39,858 nt of DNA from the NCBI GenBank assembly GCA_009602725.1, contig WELB01000158.1, positions 1 through 39,858 on the forward strand, given 5' to 3'. Made by a program: the position numbers and the translations under genes. The stretch comes from Spirogloea muscicola. Its lineage: Eukaryota > Streptophyta > Zygnematophyceae > Spirogloeales > Spirogloeaceae. Within the stretch, counting starts at the first letter, position 1. Each line of letters begins with the position of its first letter. Positions 1 through 8,226 of this stretch are shown piece after piece. The notes beneath the pieces are model-generated. The model was not told where the DNA came from and did no database searches. It saw only the letters and a list, made by a program, of their open reading frames with translations.

Positions 1-62
1 CGCCGCCGCCGCCGTTGCCGCCGCCGCCGGTCACCGTGGCCAAGCCGCCTGCCGTCGCCAGA

Positions 63-1996
63 ATGGGCGGCGATGGCGACCGAGACGAGGCATCAGCAAC
101 CAGCATGGACATGCTCATGGCCCCGGCATTCATTAAAGCGGACCAATTGATTGGGGCCGCCACCACTGCCGTCGTCGGGAGCCCGCGTCTTAGCGACGGC
201 AGCCGTGGCGGCGGGGACCAAGGGCTCCTCACCTCGAAACGCCCGCCATTGCTGTAGCCCGAAGCACCGCAGACGCTGCCGGAGCTGCAGCGCCAGCAGC
301 ACGAGCAGCGCCGGCGGCTTCAGCCCCTTGAGGTACGAAAGCCAGGCATGACGGCGCTCGCAGACGATCGCAACACTTGGCCAGCTTCGCCAGAATTGGA
401 TGGTTAGGCCTTCGCCCGTCCAAGCACCGCTTGCTGAGGTTGGGGCGCTGACCATTGTGAGGGCTGTCCATCGTCTTGTGGCTGGCCGCAGCTGCTGCAG
501 ATGAGGTTTTTCGTGCAGAAGGCGGTGCAGCTGCAGGCTGAGGTGCACTGCAAGCACCTGCAGTACATGATCGACCAGCAACAGCCAGCTGCGAGCTCGG
601 CGCCCACCTCCAGCAGAGCTGCTGGTGGCCGCAACCCTCTGATGGTGGGGGGCGAGGCACAGGCAGACCTGCTGGATGGCCGTGGCAGAAGCAGCGGCGA
701 CGCCAGCAGCGCTGGCGGCGGCGTCAAGAGCAGGAAGGTAAGCACTGTGGAAACGGAACCACCTGGGGCCGCCGACACTGCTGCCAAGGCGAGCTCCTGT
801 AGCGGCGGCGGCGACGCTGGTGGCCATAGCGGCGGGCGCTACGGGGTGGCCACTGGAACAGGTCCACCATTGCCGCAGCCTTCACTGCAGCCACTGCCCT
901 TGGAGCTGAGCCAGGTGATGGAGCGACTGGCGCTTGTGTATGGGAACTCCTGGAGCTTCCGGGTGGTGCGTGAAGTCGTAAGGCCCCGTGCGGCAGCGGT
1001 GCTGGCAGAGGTCACTGTCGGTGCCGCGATCCGCCAGCAGTGGGGAGCTGCCGAAGCTGCGGCAGTGGCGGCAGGAGAGGGTGGCGACGACATCGGCATT
1101 GTGCTGCTGCCGGCTGCAACGGCACAGGCCTGGCGAACGCCGCGCTGCTGTTCCTCCCCTCTGCCGGCTTGGTGGCGCTTGAGGCTGTGCACCAGCCAGC
1201 TGCCGTCCCTCACAGCAGCGCAGTGCAGAAGAAAGCGACGGTGGAGGCGGCAGCGGCATTGCCGCCGGCGGCGGCAGCGGCGGTGGCAGAGGCGGTAGCC
1301 ATGGAGGACGTTGAAGAGCAAGCTTCGCCGACCTGCGTGGCTCCTTCCAGTTTGACAGACCCTTGGTCTTCGCCGACCCCCGCCATCCATGATGTCAACA
1401 GCATGACACAGCTCAATGGTCCGACTGCCAGGCTCAGTCCTCGTGATTCAACTGATGGGGCGGCAACGCACCTGGAGCATGCGGCATCGCTGCCAACGGC
1501 GGTGGCCAAGACGAGCTCTGGCGGCCAGCTTGCTGGCAGTGTTAGCTGGAGGTCTTCAGCAGCGGAAGCTCAAGCACAGGGGCCCATGCCCGCCTCAGCA
1601 GCAGACCCCTTGCTGGACACTCCGACGACGGCGGCTAGGCTGCCCTTGCAACCACCACTGCCACCAGGAAGCTCAAGCTCCGGAGGGTCCTCAGTGTTCG
1701 TCCCAGCGCCATGCCTGTCGCCATCATCTCAGTCAGTCCAGAGTCCCCAGCTCGTCTGCGAGCTGCCAAACGTTATATCTCTCCTGCCTACTGTTCCTCT
1801 CGCATCATTAAGGCATGCTCCCAACACCAACACATGGAGCAAGTTATCGACTAGCAGCTCATTGACCACGACACAGTCCCCTGCTTCAGGTCCTTCCAGT
1901 ACATGTGGACTGAAGGTAAGTCACCCCTCTTCGTTGCCCTCTGGATGTTGTCATGGGTTCGTATCTCCTCTAGCAAGCTTTGGCATGTCCGTATGA
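63..1996 (+). pseudogene. Regulator-like gene, copy 1, N-terminal half (frameshifted)
   Basis: Paralogue of 8227-10300. The start is the ATG in a MGGDGDRDEA context after a GCC-rich leader. Inferred exons are 63-170, 273-332 (donor GAG/GTACG) and 501-1915 (strong donor AAG/GTAAGT, phase 0). The end of the second exon (LQRQQHEQ) and the start of the third (QLQAEVHCKHLQ) resemble the glutamine-rich LHEQLE coiled coil of plant MYB-CC (PHR1-type) factors; no Myb domain is present. A conserved block around 910-1060 contains NSWSFRVVREVV. Compared with copy 2, one C is missing near 1130, which shifts the frame; reading resumes in frame +1 as LANAALLFLPSAG and runs to 1996. The rest is low-complexity Ala/Ser/Pro sequence. 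Function is unknown; a transcription or signalling regulator is an inference. The frameshift could also be an assembly error. Confidence 0.6.
171..272 (+). other. Candidate 102-nt intron present only in copy 1
   Basis: Copy 2 runs continuously through the equivalent position. The extra segment here begins GT and ends AG. Removing it joins ACTGCC to ACGCTGCCGGAG and restores a peptide matching copy 2 (TTA-x-L-x-E-LQRQQ). Retained, it would place an in-frame TAG at 255-257. This is seen by comparing the two copies; splicing itself is inferred. Confidence 0.5.
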
Positions 1997-2195
1997 TTAT
2001 TGTTCAGCGATCCTCAGTGAAATCAATGTTAAGTTCAGCCTAAGTTGTACAGAAGCGGCAGTCCTATGTGTTTCTAAGATATATCTTGCCTATGGCAAGG
2101 AGTCAAAATTTGACTGGTCACATAGGTAAATGTTGAGACTTGCATGATGAGGGCTTTGTACTTGACTCTGACTCTGAGTGACGCTGCTTGTGCAG

Positions 2196-3540
2196 GTTTT
2201 GATCGTTAGCAACGGACCTGACAAAGTCATGGATGTCTTGGATGCACTGGACAAGTACTGTCTTAACGCACCTCAACTTTGCCTTACACAGTGAGGATAA
2301 GCTGGATACATGATATCCAGCTTCTTCAAAGATATCCGGCCGCTGCAATGTGGTGTCAGGCTGCAACATCTTCGACTTGCAATTCTCAAAAGCGCAGTGC
2401 AATCCTCTTGAGTTTCGATGCCATCCCATTCCATTCCATGTCATTCCATTGGTTTGGTAACTACTTTAGATGTGTAACAAACACAATCTCTTATTGACTA
2501 CTGACATGTATTAGGCTATAAATTGGTGACAGTGTTGAGTACAAGGTGGTGGCATGGGCCGAGGTGAGAATTCTTATGGGAGTGAAGATTGACGCCCTTC
2601 TTCTTGATGAAAGGTGGAGTGATGATGAACTAACCGTAGGTTCATCTCTGCCACGCCTTATGCTGTCCATGTTACCTGGGCCGCACTTGAAGCCAGTGCA
2701 ATGATCATGTGACGTCGGCAACGTCAGCAACATCAGCTTCTGAACACAACATGGTAACTGTCTGCTTGCATCCTCATGTGAAGGTATAAAGTCACGAATA
2801 GCTTCCACACGTGCCAGCTGTTTCGGCAATTCGAAGTGGATCACAATCTCCCGCAGATGCCCATCATTGGCATCTCCGCAAAATTGAAGCGTGCAGACCT
2901 GGTAATATGATTATTTTAGTACCACAGGGGCCCTTCGTTTGGTTGGTGTCAGCATCTCCGTAAGCATGAGTTGTGGCGCCAAGACCTCTCATGTTTTCAT
3001 GAGCTTGTCACGTACTTGCAAGCTTGTTAGACTTCGGCACAACAAGGCCCTGCAAGCGGACTTCCATGCTGGAGTATTGTACTGACATGTGGACTGTCAC
3101 TTGCAGGAAAAGTACGCTATGGCAGATTATTCAGCTATCTGGGGAAATCCAATTAATGAGCGCACAGCTGGCAAGTGGATTTGCAACTTCTTGACAATAT
3201 ACAAACCGCCCTCAAATAAGAGACGAGCTCAACTGAAGCGAGGAGATATTGCAGAGGTCAAGACCCCGTTCACGGGCTTCATGGCATTTGTATAGCAAGG
3301 CGAGAAACTGCTTAGCTGTTGGCCATGTTCACTCCTGCAAATTTCAATGCAAAAAGCTCAGGTGTGCCTTTTGTTGTGTGATACTTGTTAGATGGAGAAA
3401 TGAGGCACGTCTTCCAGTGTCTCCTTGCACCCTTAGTAATAGCGTATACGAGTAACACTGACGTAACAGGGATGGTGCTTTGTACGCCCCTCATGTGTTC
3501 TGTGCAGTGTCTGGAGGATACGCTTTGACCATTGTCGTGC
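2196..3540 (+). pseudogene. Receiver-domain-like exons, copy 1
   Basis: After an intron (1916-2195) an exon starts in phase: VLIVSNGPDKVMDVLDALDK, a plausible receiver (REC) beta1-alpha1. Around 2528-2635 VVAWAEV is followed by IDALLLDERWSDDE, resembling alpha2-beta3 with the phospho-acceptor Asp. At about 2812-2900 NLPQMPIIGISA matches the REC alpha3-beta4 signature. At 3107-3295, after a CAG acceptor, DYSAIWGNPINERT resembles the beta5 region, where classical REC domains have K-P; here the Lys is replaced by Asn. The pieces are in order but in different frames with no fully resolved splice set, so I call a decayed or heavily split gene. Homologous to 11040-12740 (inverted) and 19141-19910. 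The REC assignment rests on motif pattern only. Confidence 0.5.
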
Positions 3541-3784
3541 CACACAGTGTCGACTGCCAGCTAAACGTCAATCGGACAAATCTATATCAAATTTAGGTGA
3601 CACGAGAGTCCACGTAGCCGGCAACGCAACACATTGTGAATGGAAGTGAGAAGCGAGGAATTTTGGTATTCCTTCGTTTGAATATAGTATCATGTACGAG
3701 TCGATAGCCTAGTAATGGCATGTTAAGATCACTAGAGCTTGTGATGGATGACCTTGATTAATGTTCATCTCCACCTTCGCCGCG

Positions 3785-4080
3785 GGCGTGGGAAACATTG
3801 CCGCACTCTCGCTAGGCGCCAACTACCTAACACTGGCCTCCGTGCCCCACACACTTCGTCAACTGCTACAAAAACGTCATTGCTGTTGAGTCGGGTCTAA
3901 AGAATTACTCATCACCCGCTGCAGACAATGTCGAAAAGATGCTGAAGGATCCTTCAGTGTTCATGGTTGCAGCGGCGTTGGCGGCCACCACTGAGGCTGC
4001 GCCAGCGGCAGGGAGGAGGCAAAGGAGGAGGAGGAGGAGGAGGAGTCGGATGATGAAATGGGCTTCAGTCTCTTTGATAG
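3785..4080 (+). pseudogene. RPLP0: Ribosomal protein P0 C-terminal pseudogene
   Basis: Three reading frames together spell the C-terminal third of the cytosolic ribosomal stalk protein P0 (uL10). First comes AAGVGNIAALSLGANYLTLA with SVPHT. A frameshift near 3857 follows, then VNCYKNVIAVESGLKNY and EKMLKDPSVFMVAAA. A second shift near 4010 leads to the acidic tail KEEEEEEESDDEMGFSLFD, the hallmark P0/P1/P2 ending. The stop codon itself is lost through a one-base deletion (GATAG). No introns are visible, as expected for a retroposed copy, but no poly(A) is left. It cannot encode a working protein. The identity is secure because the S-D-D-E-M-G-F-S-L-F-D tail is diagnostic. Confidence 0.88.
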
Positions 4081-4440
4081 GCAAGCACGTCTCTCTCATG
4101 TGTGCTTTCCCGCCTGATTTCACATTATCATAAGCACTAATTCTGGATGCTTTGTCCACAATTTGCCTCTGTTGGTAATTGTCGGGGCTTCCTATCTGCT
4201 TGCTTTCCAAAAGAAGGAGGATACATAAGTAGTTGTGTCAAGCAACTAAAAGGAATGGAGTGAACCAGATCTGAAGTTAGAATATGAGCACAACAAAGTC
4301 TTGTGCACCGTAAGCAAGTACTGCCCAATGCAGGCTCTTACTGCCCGATGATCAAGGTTCGCCAGTTAAGAATCACAGTGCCCGTTAAGCAAGGTTTGCC
4401 CAATGAAGGGTCTTAGTGACTTGGTAAATCAAATGACGCC
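4081..4440 (+). other. No gene recognised; short direct repeat
   Basis: No coding signal was seen. A 17-bp sequence (GCCCAATGAAGGGTCTT) occurs twice, at 4398-4414 and 4438-4454, with weaker relatives just upstream around 4325. Confidence 0.5.
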
Positions 4441-4454
4441 CAATGAAGGGTCTT

Positions 4455-5100
4455 TGTCAGGACGGTTGTTTGCAAGGATGCACACACTACAACCCCGCCC
4501 GCTCGCAAGTGCATGCAGGGCGGCGTACCTGGGCAGCTGGGTGCTGGTCGCTGCTCGATGTCCCAACGGCTCCTCGTACACGGACGACGCTCGCTGTAGC
4601 AGGTGCTGTTGGAACTGGGTACTGGTGCGATGCCATTCCGGTGTCGCTTCACTTGGCCCATCAGGAGATGCTGGCCGAGCACCCGGACCTGGCCGGAAAG
4701 GGGTCACACTCGAGAATCTCGCGCTCACCACCGACCCCCTTCAGACCTTGTCCGTTCCTTTGGGCTGGCCTTTCCCAGCCACCAGTCAATCTGGCCGCGC
4801 TTTCTTGTTCAAGGGCGAGCTGGCCAAGGCGGCCCGCGACTGCCCTGCATTAGATGTGCTTGCCTTCGTACTTGGCCACCGTGACCTTCGATTATTAAAG
4901 ATACACGAAATGTTTCTGCAGCTTATCCCGGAGCCCGATCTGAGAGGACGCGCTCCACGGCGGTCGGTCTCCTCACCTGGGGGGCGGCGGCGTGGCTGAT
5001 GGCCCTCACCCTCAGTGACGCGCTCCACTTTTTGGACGAGGCCTGCCGGATAGCCCTCCACTGGCCTACAGCCGTTCTGATATAGCGTTTTAGGCCTCTC
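4455..5100 (+). mobile_element. LINE fragment, post-RT region (broken)
   Basis: Parallels 12880-13460. Recognisable pieces are RPLASACRAAYLGSW (matching the conserved G-L-x-x-x-A-x-x-A-A-Y-L segment that follows the polymerase in plant LINE proteins), HLALTT-like sequence near 4720, KGELAKAARDCPA at about 4812, then LIPEPDLRGRA near 4922. The frame changes several times. An isolated hairpin tail (4732-4806) interrupts it, and a 67-base segment (4854-4920) matching an intron-like stretch in the sister copy separates the last two pieces. It is dead as a coding unit. Confidence 0.7.
4732..4806 (+). repeat. LINE 3' tail, type a, inside a LINE copy
   Basis: Contains CCTTCAGACCTTGTCC, then GGGCTGGCCTTTCCCAGCC (stem GGCTGG/CCAGCC), the second stem CCAG-TCAAT-CTGG, and the end CCGCGCTTTCTT. 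Relatives are at 6597-6655, 6985-7055, 7485-7580, 27190-27265, 32140-32205 and 32340-32416. It interrupts the LINE reading between HLALTT and the KGELAK segment. Confidence 0.75.
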
Positions 5101-5129
5101 CCTCACTTTGGCCTTGAAATTTCATCAAT

Positions 5130-5183
5130 TCTTTTCGGGCTGGCTTCACACAGCCCTTGGCCCATTGGGAGAGCCACTTCTCC
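5130..5183 (+). repeat. LINE 3' tail, type b
   Basis: Shows TTCGGGCTGGCTTCACACAG followed by CCATTGGGAGAGCCACTTCT. This is the type b hairpin tail also found at 7131-7260, 16138-16180, 29909-29955, 32225-32275 and 39328-39563. Confidence 0.75.
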
Positions 5184-5189
5184 ACCGGC

Positions 5190-5540
5190 TCGTTGGTCTG
5201 CCGCCGCCCTGCCTTCAGGGGGTGGTACATTGCGACTGTGGCGAGCTTGGAGCCGAGGCTCCTGAGCTGGCTGCGCATGTCCTCCAATGAGCGCACGGTG
5301 GCGAGCGGACGGCGGCTGACGACCTCCTTCGCGAAGTCATGCACGGCAATTGTTCTTGAGACGGGCTTCACGGTGGCCACGAGAACACGTCGGTCATGCT
5401 GCTCCACCAGAAGGGCGACGGGCTCCAAACTCGGCGAGTCGACCTGCTGGATACTCCACTGGCTGGTGCACCGCGCCTTACTGCGGACGTGGTGACGACT
5501 GACGGGTACGACCTGGCCAACCCGTATCGAAAGAGAGGGC
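5190..5540 (+). mobile_element. LINE fragment, Cys/His cluster and endonuclease-like region
   Basis: Translates, with stops, to LPPPCLQGVVHCDCGELG, then ELAAHVLQ (the last Cys of the C-x-C ... H-x3-C cluster is replaced), HGGERTAADDLLREVMHG, and TRRVDLLDTPLAGAPRL with TADVVTTDGYDLAN. This matches residues 53-157 of the better copy at 27414-28289. The R-x-D ... D-V-V pattern is what a PD-(D/E)XK-like endonuclease core would show. It contains stop codons (5286, about 5350) and is non-functional. Confidence 0.75.
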
Positions 5541-5790
5541 GCGCCCATTGAGGATGGGGGCTGGAGTAACCAGCCCAAAAAAATAATCTACAAAGGACGA
5601 GAAGGGGGCCAGGGGAAGCGCTAAGAAAAACAAGCACACAAAGAAACAAAACAGCTACGTATTACTTAGTGACCCCTGCTAAGCAGCCTCAGGTCAGAGA
5701 CGCTAGGCTCCTGAAAGTGGGTCCCCTGGCCAGAGCCAGAGACTGTATCTGCCTCCAAGGCAGGGCAAGCAGTCGCCAGTGCAGCTCGAG
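5541..5790 (-). mobile_element. LINE 3' end with type c tail
   Basis: On the minus strand the sequence reads a Gly-rich SGSGQGTHFQEP-like segment and SVSDLRLLSRGH with a TAA stop. A 3' UTR with GCGCTTCCCCTGGCCCCCTT follows, then GGGCTGGTTACTCCAGCCC and CTCAATGGGCGCGCC. It is nearly the same as the 3' end at 29080-29320 on the opposite strand. It lies tail-to-tail with the LINE fragment at 5190-5540. Confidence 0.8.
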
Positions 5791-5869
5791 GCTAGGAGGC
5801 AAAAGGTGCTAATCATAAGAATAGAGTGCTAGCCCACTGAGGATAGGGGCTGATTGTAAGCCAGAAACG

Positions 5870-6300
5870 TGTTCTTCCCCCTTGACATCGACGTCCACGG
5901 GGCGTTCGGCGCTCTGTGACTCGAGGTCCTGCACTCGCTAGAGCGCAGCGCTGTGTTATGACGTTACCACGGGGAGCAGGCCGAGCTCAACGCAGCAGGC
6001 CCAGGTCTATCGCATGCGTCTGTCTGTATTGCTGCAGCAGTCAATAGAACACGCGTTTGATCTGCGTGCTGGCCCCTTATTTATCAGCCTCTGGCATAGA
6101 CAGGGGACCCGCCACTCGGAAACTAATCTCTCTGACCTGCGGCTGCTCAACAGGGTAGATTGAGCACATAGTGGCCACTTGAGTCGCTGTGTGCTTTAGT
6201 GCTTTTCGGCCCCTAGACACTTTGTTCATTATGTATTCTGGGCTGGCCGATCACAGTGATTCGCCCAGAATAGTCTTTCTCCTTGAGATCTGCTCTACGT
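5870..6300 (+). mobile_element. LINE C-terminus and 3' UTR (decayed)
   Basis: Reads FPLDIDVHGAFGAL, then an equivalent of Q-V-Y-R-M-R-L, then SDLRLLNR-like sequence in shifted frames. The UTR carries GTGGCCACTTGAGTCGCTGT and a hairpin at about 6240 (GGGCTGGCCGATCACAG). Closely related to 14125-14580. With 4455-5540 it forms an approximately 1.85-kb LINE copy parallel to 12741-14580, but here the minus-strand copy 5541-5790 is wedged in. Confidence 0.75.
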
Positions 6301-6546
6301 AGCCCACATAAGGTCAGACGTCGGGCTCCGATGACAGGATGGACGCAATACCAAACGGTGGTACCAGTACGCCGTCCACCCCGTGGAGGATGAGTTCGTC
6401 CCGCTCGCCGTCGACGTACTCGGGGCTGTTGGGACTGGAGGGTTGACCTTCTCCAGCGCCTTGCGCGGCGTGCAGTGGCCCGCCGCCAAGGGCAGCAGAG
6501 AGAGCAGCCTGGCTTCAATGCCGTCGGATCCTTTGCTCCCTTGCTC

Positions 6547-6581
6547 CCAAGCGCATCCGAAACTCTTTCGGATGCGCTTGG
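6547..6581. repeat. Perfect 16-bp inverted repeat (hairpin)
   Basis: Left arm CCAAGCGCATCCGAAA (6547-6562), loop CTC, right arm TTTCGGATGCGCTTGG (6566-6581). The right arm codes the F-R-M-R-L-A segment of the LINE, so the left arm looks like a local inverted copy of it. Confidence 0.9.
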
Positions 6582-6596
6582 CCATTTCCTCTGCAG

Positions 6597-6655
6597 AGAG
6601 AAAGCGCGGCCAGATTGACTGGTGGCTGGGAAAGGCCAGCCCAAAGGAATGGACG
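6597..6655 (-). mobile_element. 59-bp tail-only insertion (type a) with target-site duplication
   Basis: Flanked by TTTCCTCTGCAG (6585-6596) and TTTCCCCTGCAG (6656-6667), 11 of 12 identical. The insert, on the minus strand, is only the type a tail: TTTGGGCTGGCC, CCAGCCACCAG, and the end GCCGCGCTTTCTCT. Removing it and one duplicate rejoins the host LINE reading between AISSAE and LQRSL. Confidence 0.8.
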
Positions 6656-6739
6656 TTTCCCCTGCAGCGGTCACTGGCCTTCGCTGTTCACTTGCGTGCG
6701 GGCGCCTTGGTTGCGGCCTCCAACTTCCGCTAGGGCGAC

Positions 6740-6870
6740 ATTTATCCCAGAAAGAAGGAACAAAGTTCAGAAGGGGCCAGGGGAAGCACCATAGATAAAA
6801 CAAGCACAAAAAGAAACGAAGCAGGTACGAAGCAGCTACGGGCGACGTCTATCCGCCACCTAGCTATTCC
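6740..6870 (-). repeat. LINE 3' UTR remnant
   Basis: On the minus strand this reads GTAGCTGCTTCGTACCTGC, TTTCTTTTTGTGCTTG, then GCTTCCCCTGGCCCCTTC and TGAACTTTG. It matches the UTRs after the stop codons at 28289 and 29176, without coding sequence. Confidence 0.6.
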
Positions 6871-6984
6871 AATTGAAGAAGAAAAAGAAAGAAGAAAAAT
6901 ATTCCAATTTGCATCTACTGACTAGAGATACTGAGAGCCCCCTTGATGCCGTCTTAGCTCTTTGGTACCTTGCTTTCTGCGCCA

Positions 6985-7055
6985 TCTGGCTCCTTCAGAC
7001 CTTTTCCAATTCCTTGGACTGGCCTTTCACAGCCACCAGTCAACTTGGAAAGCGC
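6985..7055 (+). repeat. LINE 3' tail, type a
   Basis: GGCTCCTTCAGACC leads to GGACTGGCCTTTCACAGCC and CCAGTCAACTTGG with the end AAAGCGC. The first stem has a base change (GGACTGG) relative to the type a consensus. Confidence 0.7.
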
Positions 7056-7345
7056 TGCACATAGTGTGGCCCAAGCTGCCCCCCCAACTTCGACGACGCG
7101 CGTCAACTAGTCGGGCCAGATGCTGGATGATTCTTTTCGGGCTGGCTTTTCACAGCCCTTGCCCCCCAATGGGAGTGCCACTTCTCTTCGAACTTTGGTC
7201 AATTCATTTCGGGCTGGCTTTTCACAGCCCTTGCCCCTATTGGGAGAGCCACTTCTTTTTCTGGATGACGGAGGACCATCCTCATGCCATAGCCACCGTA
7301 TCCATAGCGCCCGGATAAAGTGGTCCCATCGGGGGTGGGACCACT
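7056..7345 (-). mobile_element. LINE C-terminal fragment interrupted by a tail dimer
   Basis: On the minus strand LYPGAMDT and WSSVIQ-like segments match LYPCAIDIYGGYG and WSSLIQ of the copy at 34764-35337; the flank 7056-7130 matches 34955-35015 directly. The two halves are separated by 7131-7260. Confidence 0.65.
7131..7260 (+). mobile_element. Tandem pair of type b tails with target-site duplication
   Basis: Two type b hairpin tails (GGGCTGGCTTTTCACAGCCC twice) lie head-to-tail. The insert is flanked by CTGGATGA at 7123-7130 and 7261-7268 (one base further out also partly matches). The homologous LINE at about 35013 is uninterrupted there. Confidence 0.75.
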
Positions 7346-7480
7346 TTGAAGTTTTAGGGGAAGAGGAGGCCGGATTTGACGACCTCCTGCGAAACAGCGT
7401 ATCGGCGTGCCTTGGAGGCTGGCTACACCGTGGCCATGGAATACGCCTGTCATGCCCGTTCAGTACGTACTTGCTCATTG
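7346..7480 (+). mobile_element. Small LINE fragment (endonuclease-proximal part)
   Basis: DDLLRNSVSA in one frame and ALEAGYTVAMEYACHAR in the next match HDRLRDAMHSILVEAGFAVA of the copy at 27414-28289. Short and frameshifted. Confidence 0.55.
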
Positions 7481-7484
7481 CGCC

Positions 7485-7580
7485 ACTTGGGCTCCTTCAG
7501 AAGCGTCTTTCAGCCTTTCACCTTGTGCATGCCTTTGGGCTGGCCTCTCACAGCCACCAGTCAATCTGGAAGCGCAGTCG
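7485..7580 (+). repeat. LINE 3' tail, type a
   Basis: GGGCTCCTTCAGA, then TTTGGGCTGGCCTCTCACAG, CCAGTCAATCTGG and the end AAGCGC. Confidence 0.75.
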
Positions 7581-7639
7581 TTATATCGTGTGTTCGGCTT
7601 GAGGCTTGCGGTCTTATCCACGCTGACCCGTCGCCATCT

Positions 7640-8085
7640 AATTCGGATATGAAAGAATCGGCTGTGAAATGCCAGCCAGATGCATACAGGTGTTCATGAC
7701 GGAGCCAAAGGCTAGGCAGACAGGGCGCCCTCAATACCCCCGTGTCAGCAGTAGGAAGTCAGATGAGCTGAGGGGAGGAAGAGCAACCCCGCTGCGCAAG
7801 CCAGAGGCTGCTGCAAGGGCGCGACCAGCGCGGCGGTGCAAAGCAAGCGCTTGGGAGCGCTGCAGGGACATAGACAGTCGCATACGGTAGCAGGACACCA
7901 GACCCAAAGGCACCGAGCCACCGGGAAGGGCAGCACCCTGCTCCCGGCGCCGCTGGTCAGCTTGAGAGGCCAGCAGCGAAAGTAACGAGGACCACCGACC
8001 CCCGTAACACCCATGGATGTCCATGGCCAGGGGGTAAAAGGTATCACCCGCCGGGTGGTCCTTATTCGGAGGAGAGTCCCCGCAT
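7640..8085 (-). mobile_element. LINE 3' end with type d tail
   Basis: The minus strand reads DHPAGDTFYPLAMDIHGCYG, RWSSLLSLLASQAD, CYRMRLSMSLQRSQALALHR, AGRALAAASGL, SSSDFLLLTRGY, stop. The UTR GGGCGCCCTGTCTGCCTAGC follows, then ATGCATCTGGCTGGCATTTC with ACAGCCGATTCTTTCAT (type d hairpin). It is nearly identical to 21885-22400 on the same strand and to the short plus copy at 23240-23400. The 5' break is about 30 bp before the GCC-rich leader of the next gene. Confidence 0.85.
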
Positions 8086-8129
8086 GACGCGGACGTCGTT
8101 GTCAGCCGACTCCACCGCTTCCGCCAAGC

Positions 8130-8161
<32 letters not shown>

Positions 8162-8226
8162 CCCGCCGCCGCCGTAGCCGCCGCCGAGCCCGAGTTGCCA
8201 AGGCCAAGCCGGCTGCCGACGACAGA
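8086..8226 (+). repeat. GCC-rich leader module
   Basis: A GCC trinucleotide run (about 8133-8195) ends in an AGAATGGGCGG start context. Comparable leaders precede the ATGs at 63, 16618 and 31505, each followed by a related MG-x-x-x-RDEA start. It could be a 5' UTR or promoter-proximal region; that role is inferred. Confidence 0.55.

Larger units (their letters stand above)
6320..6735 (+). mobile_element. LINE C-terminal copy with nested tail
   Basis: Reads VEDEFVPLAVDVLGAVG, ALRGVQWPAAKGS, then FRMRLAISSAE. A 59-bp inverted type a tail (6597-6655) interrupts it, and LQRSLAFAVHLRAGALVAAS resumes to a TAG at 6733. Same subfamily as the copies at 18530-18880 and 18885-19140. Confidence 0.8.

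Noticed and set aside
93-827. Long minus-strand ORF opposite the regulator gene
   Set aside because: Shadow frame of a GC-rich coding strand; Ala/Arg/Ser composition, no motif, and not conserved against copy 2.
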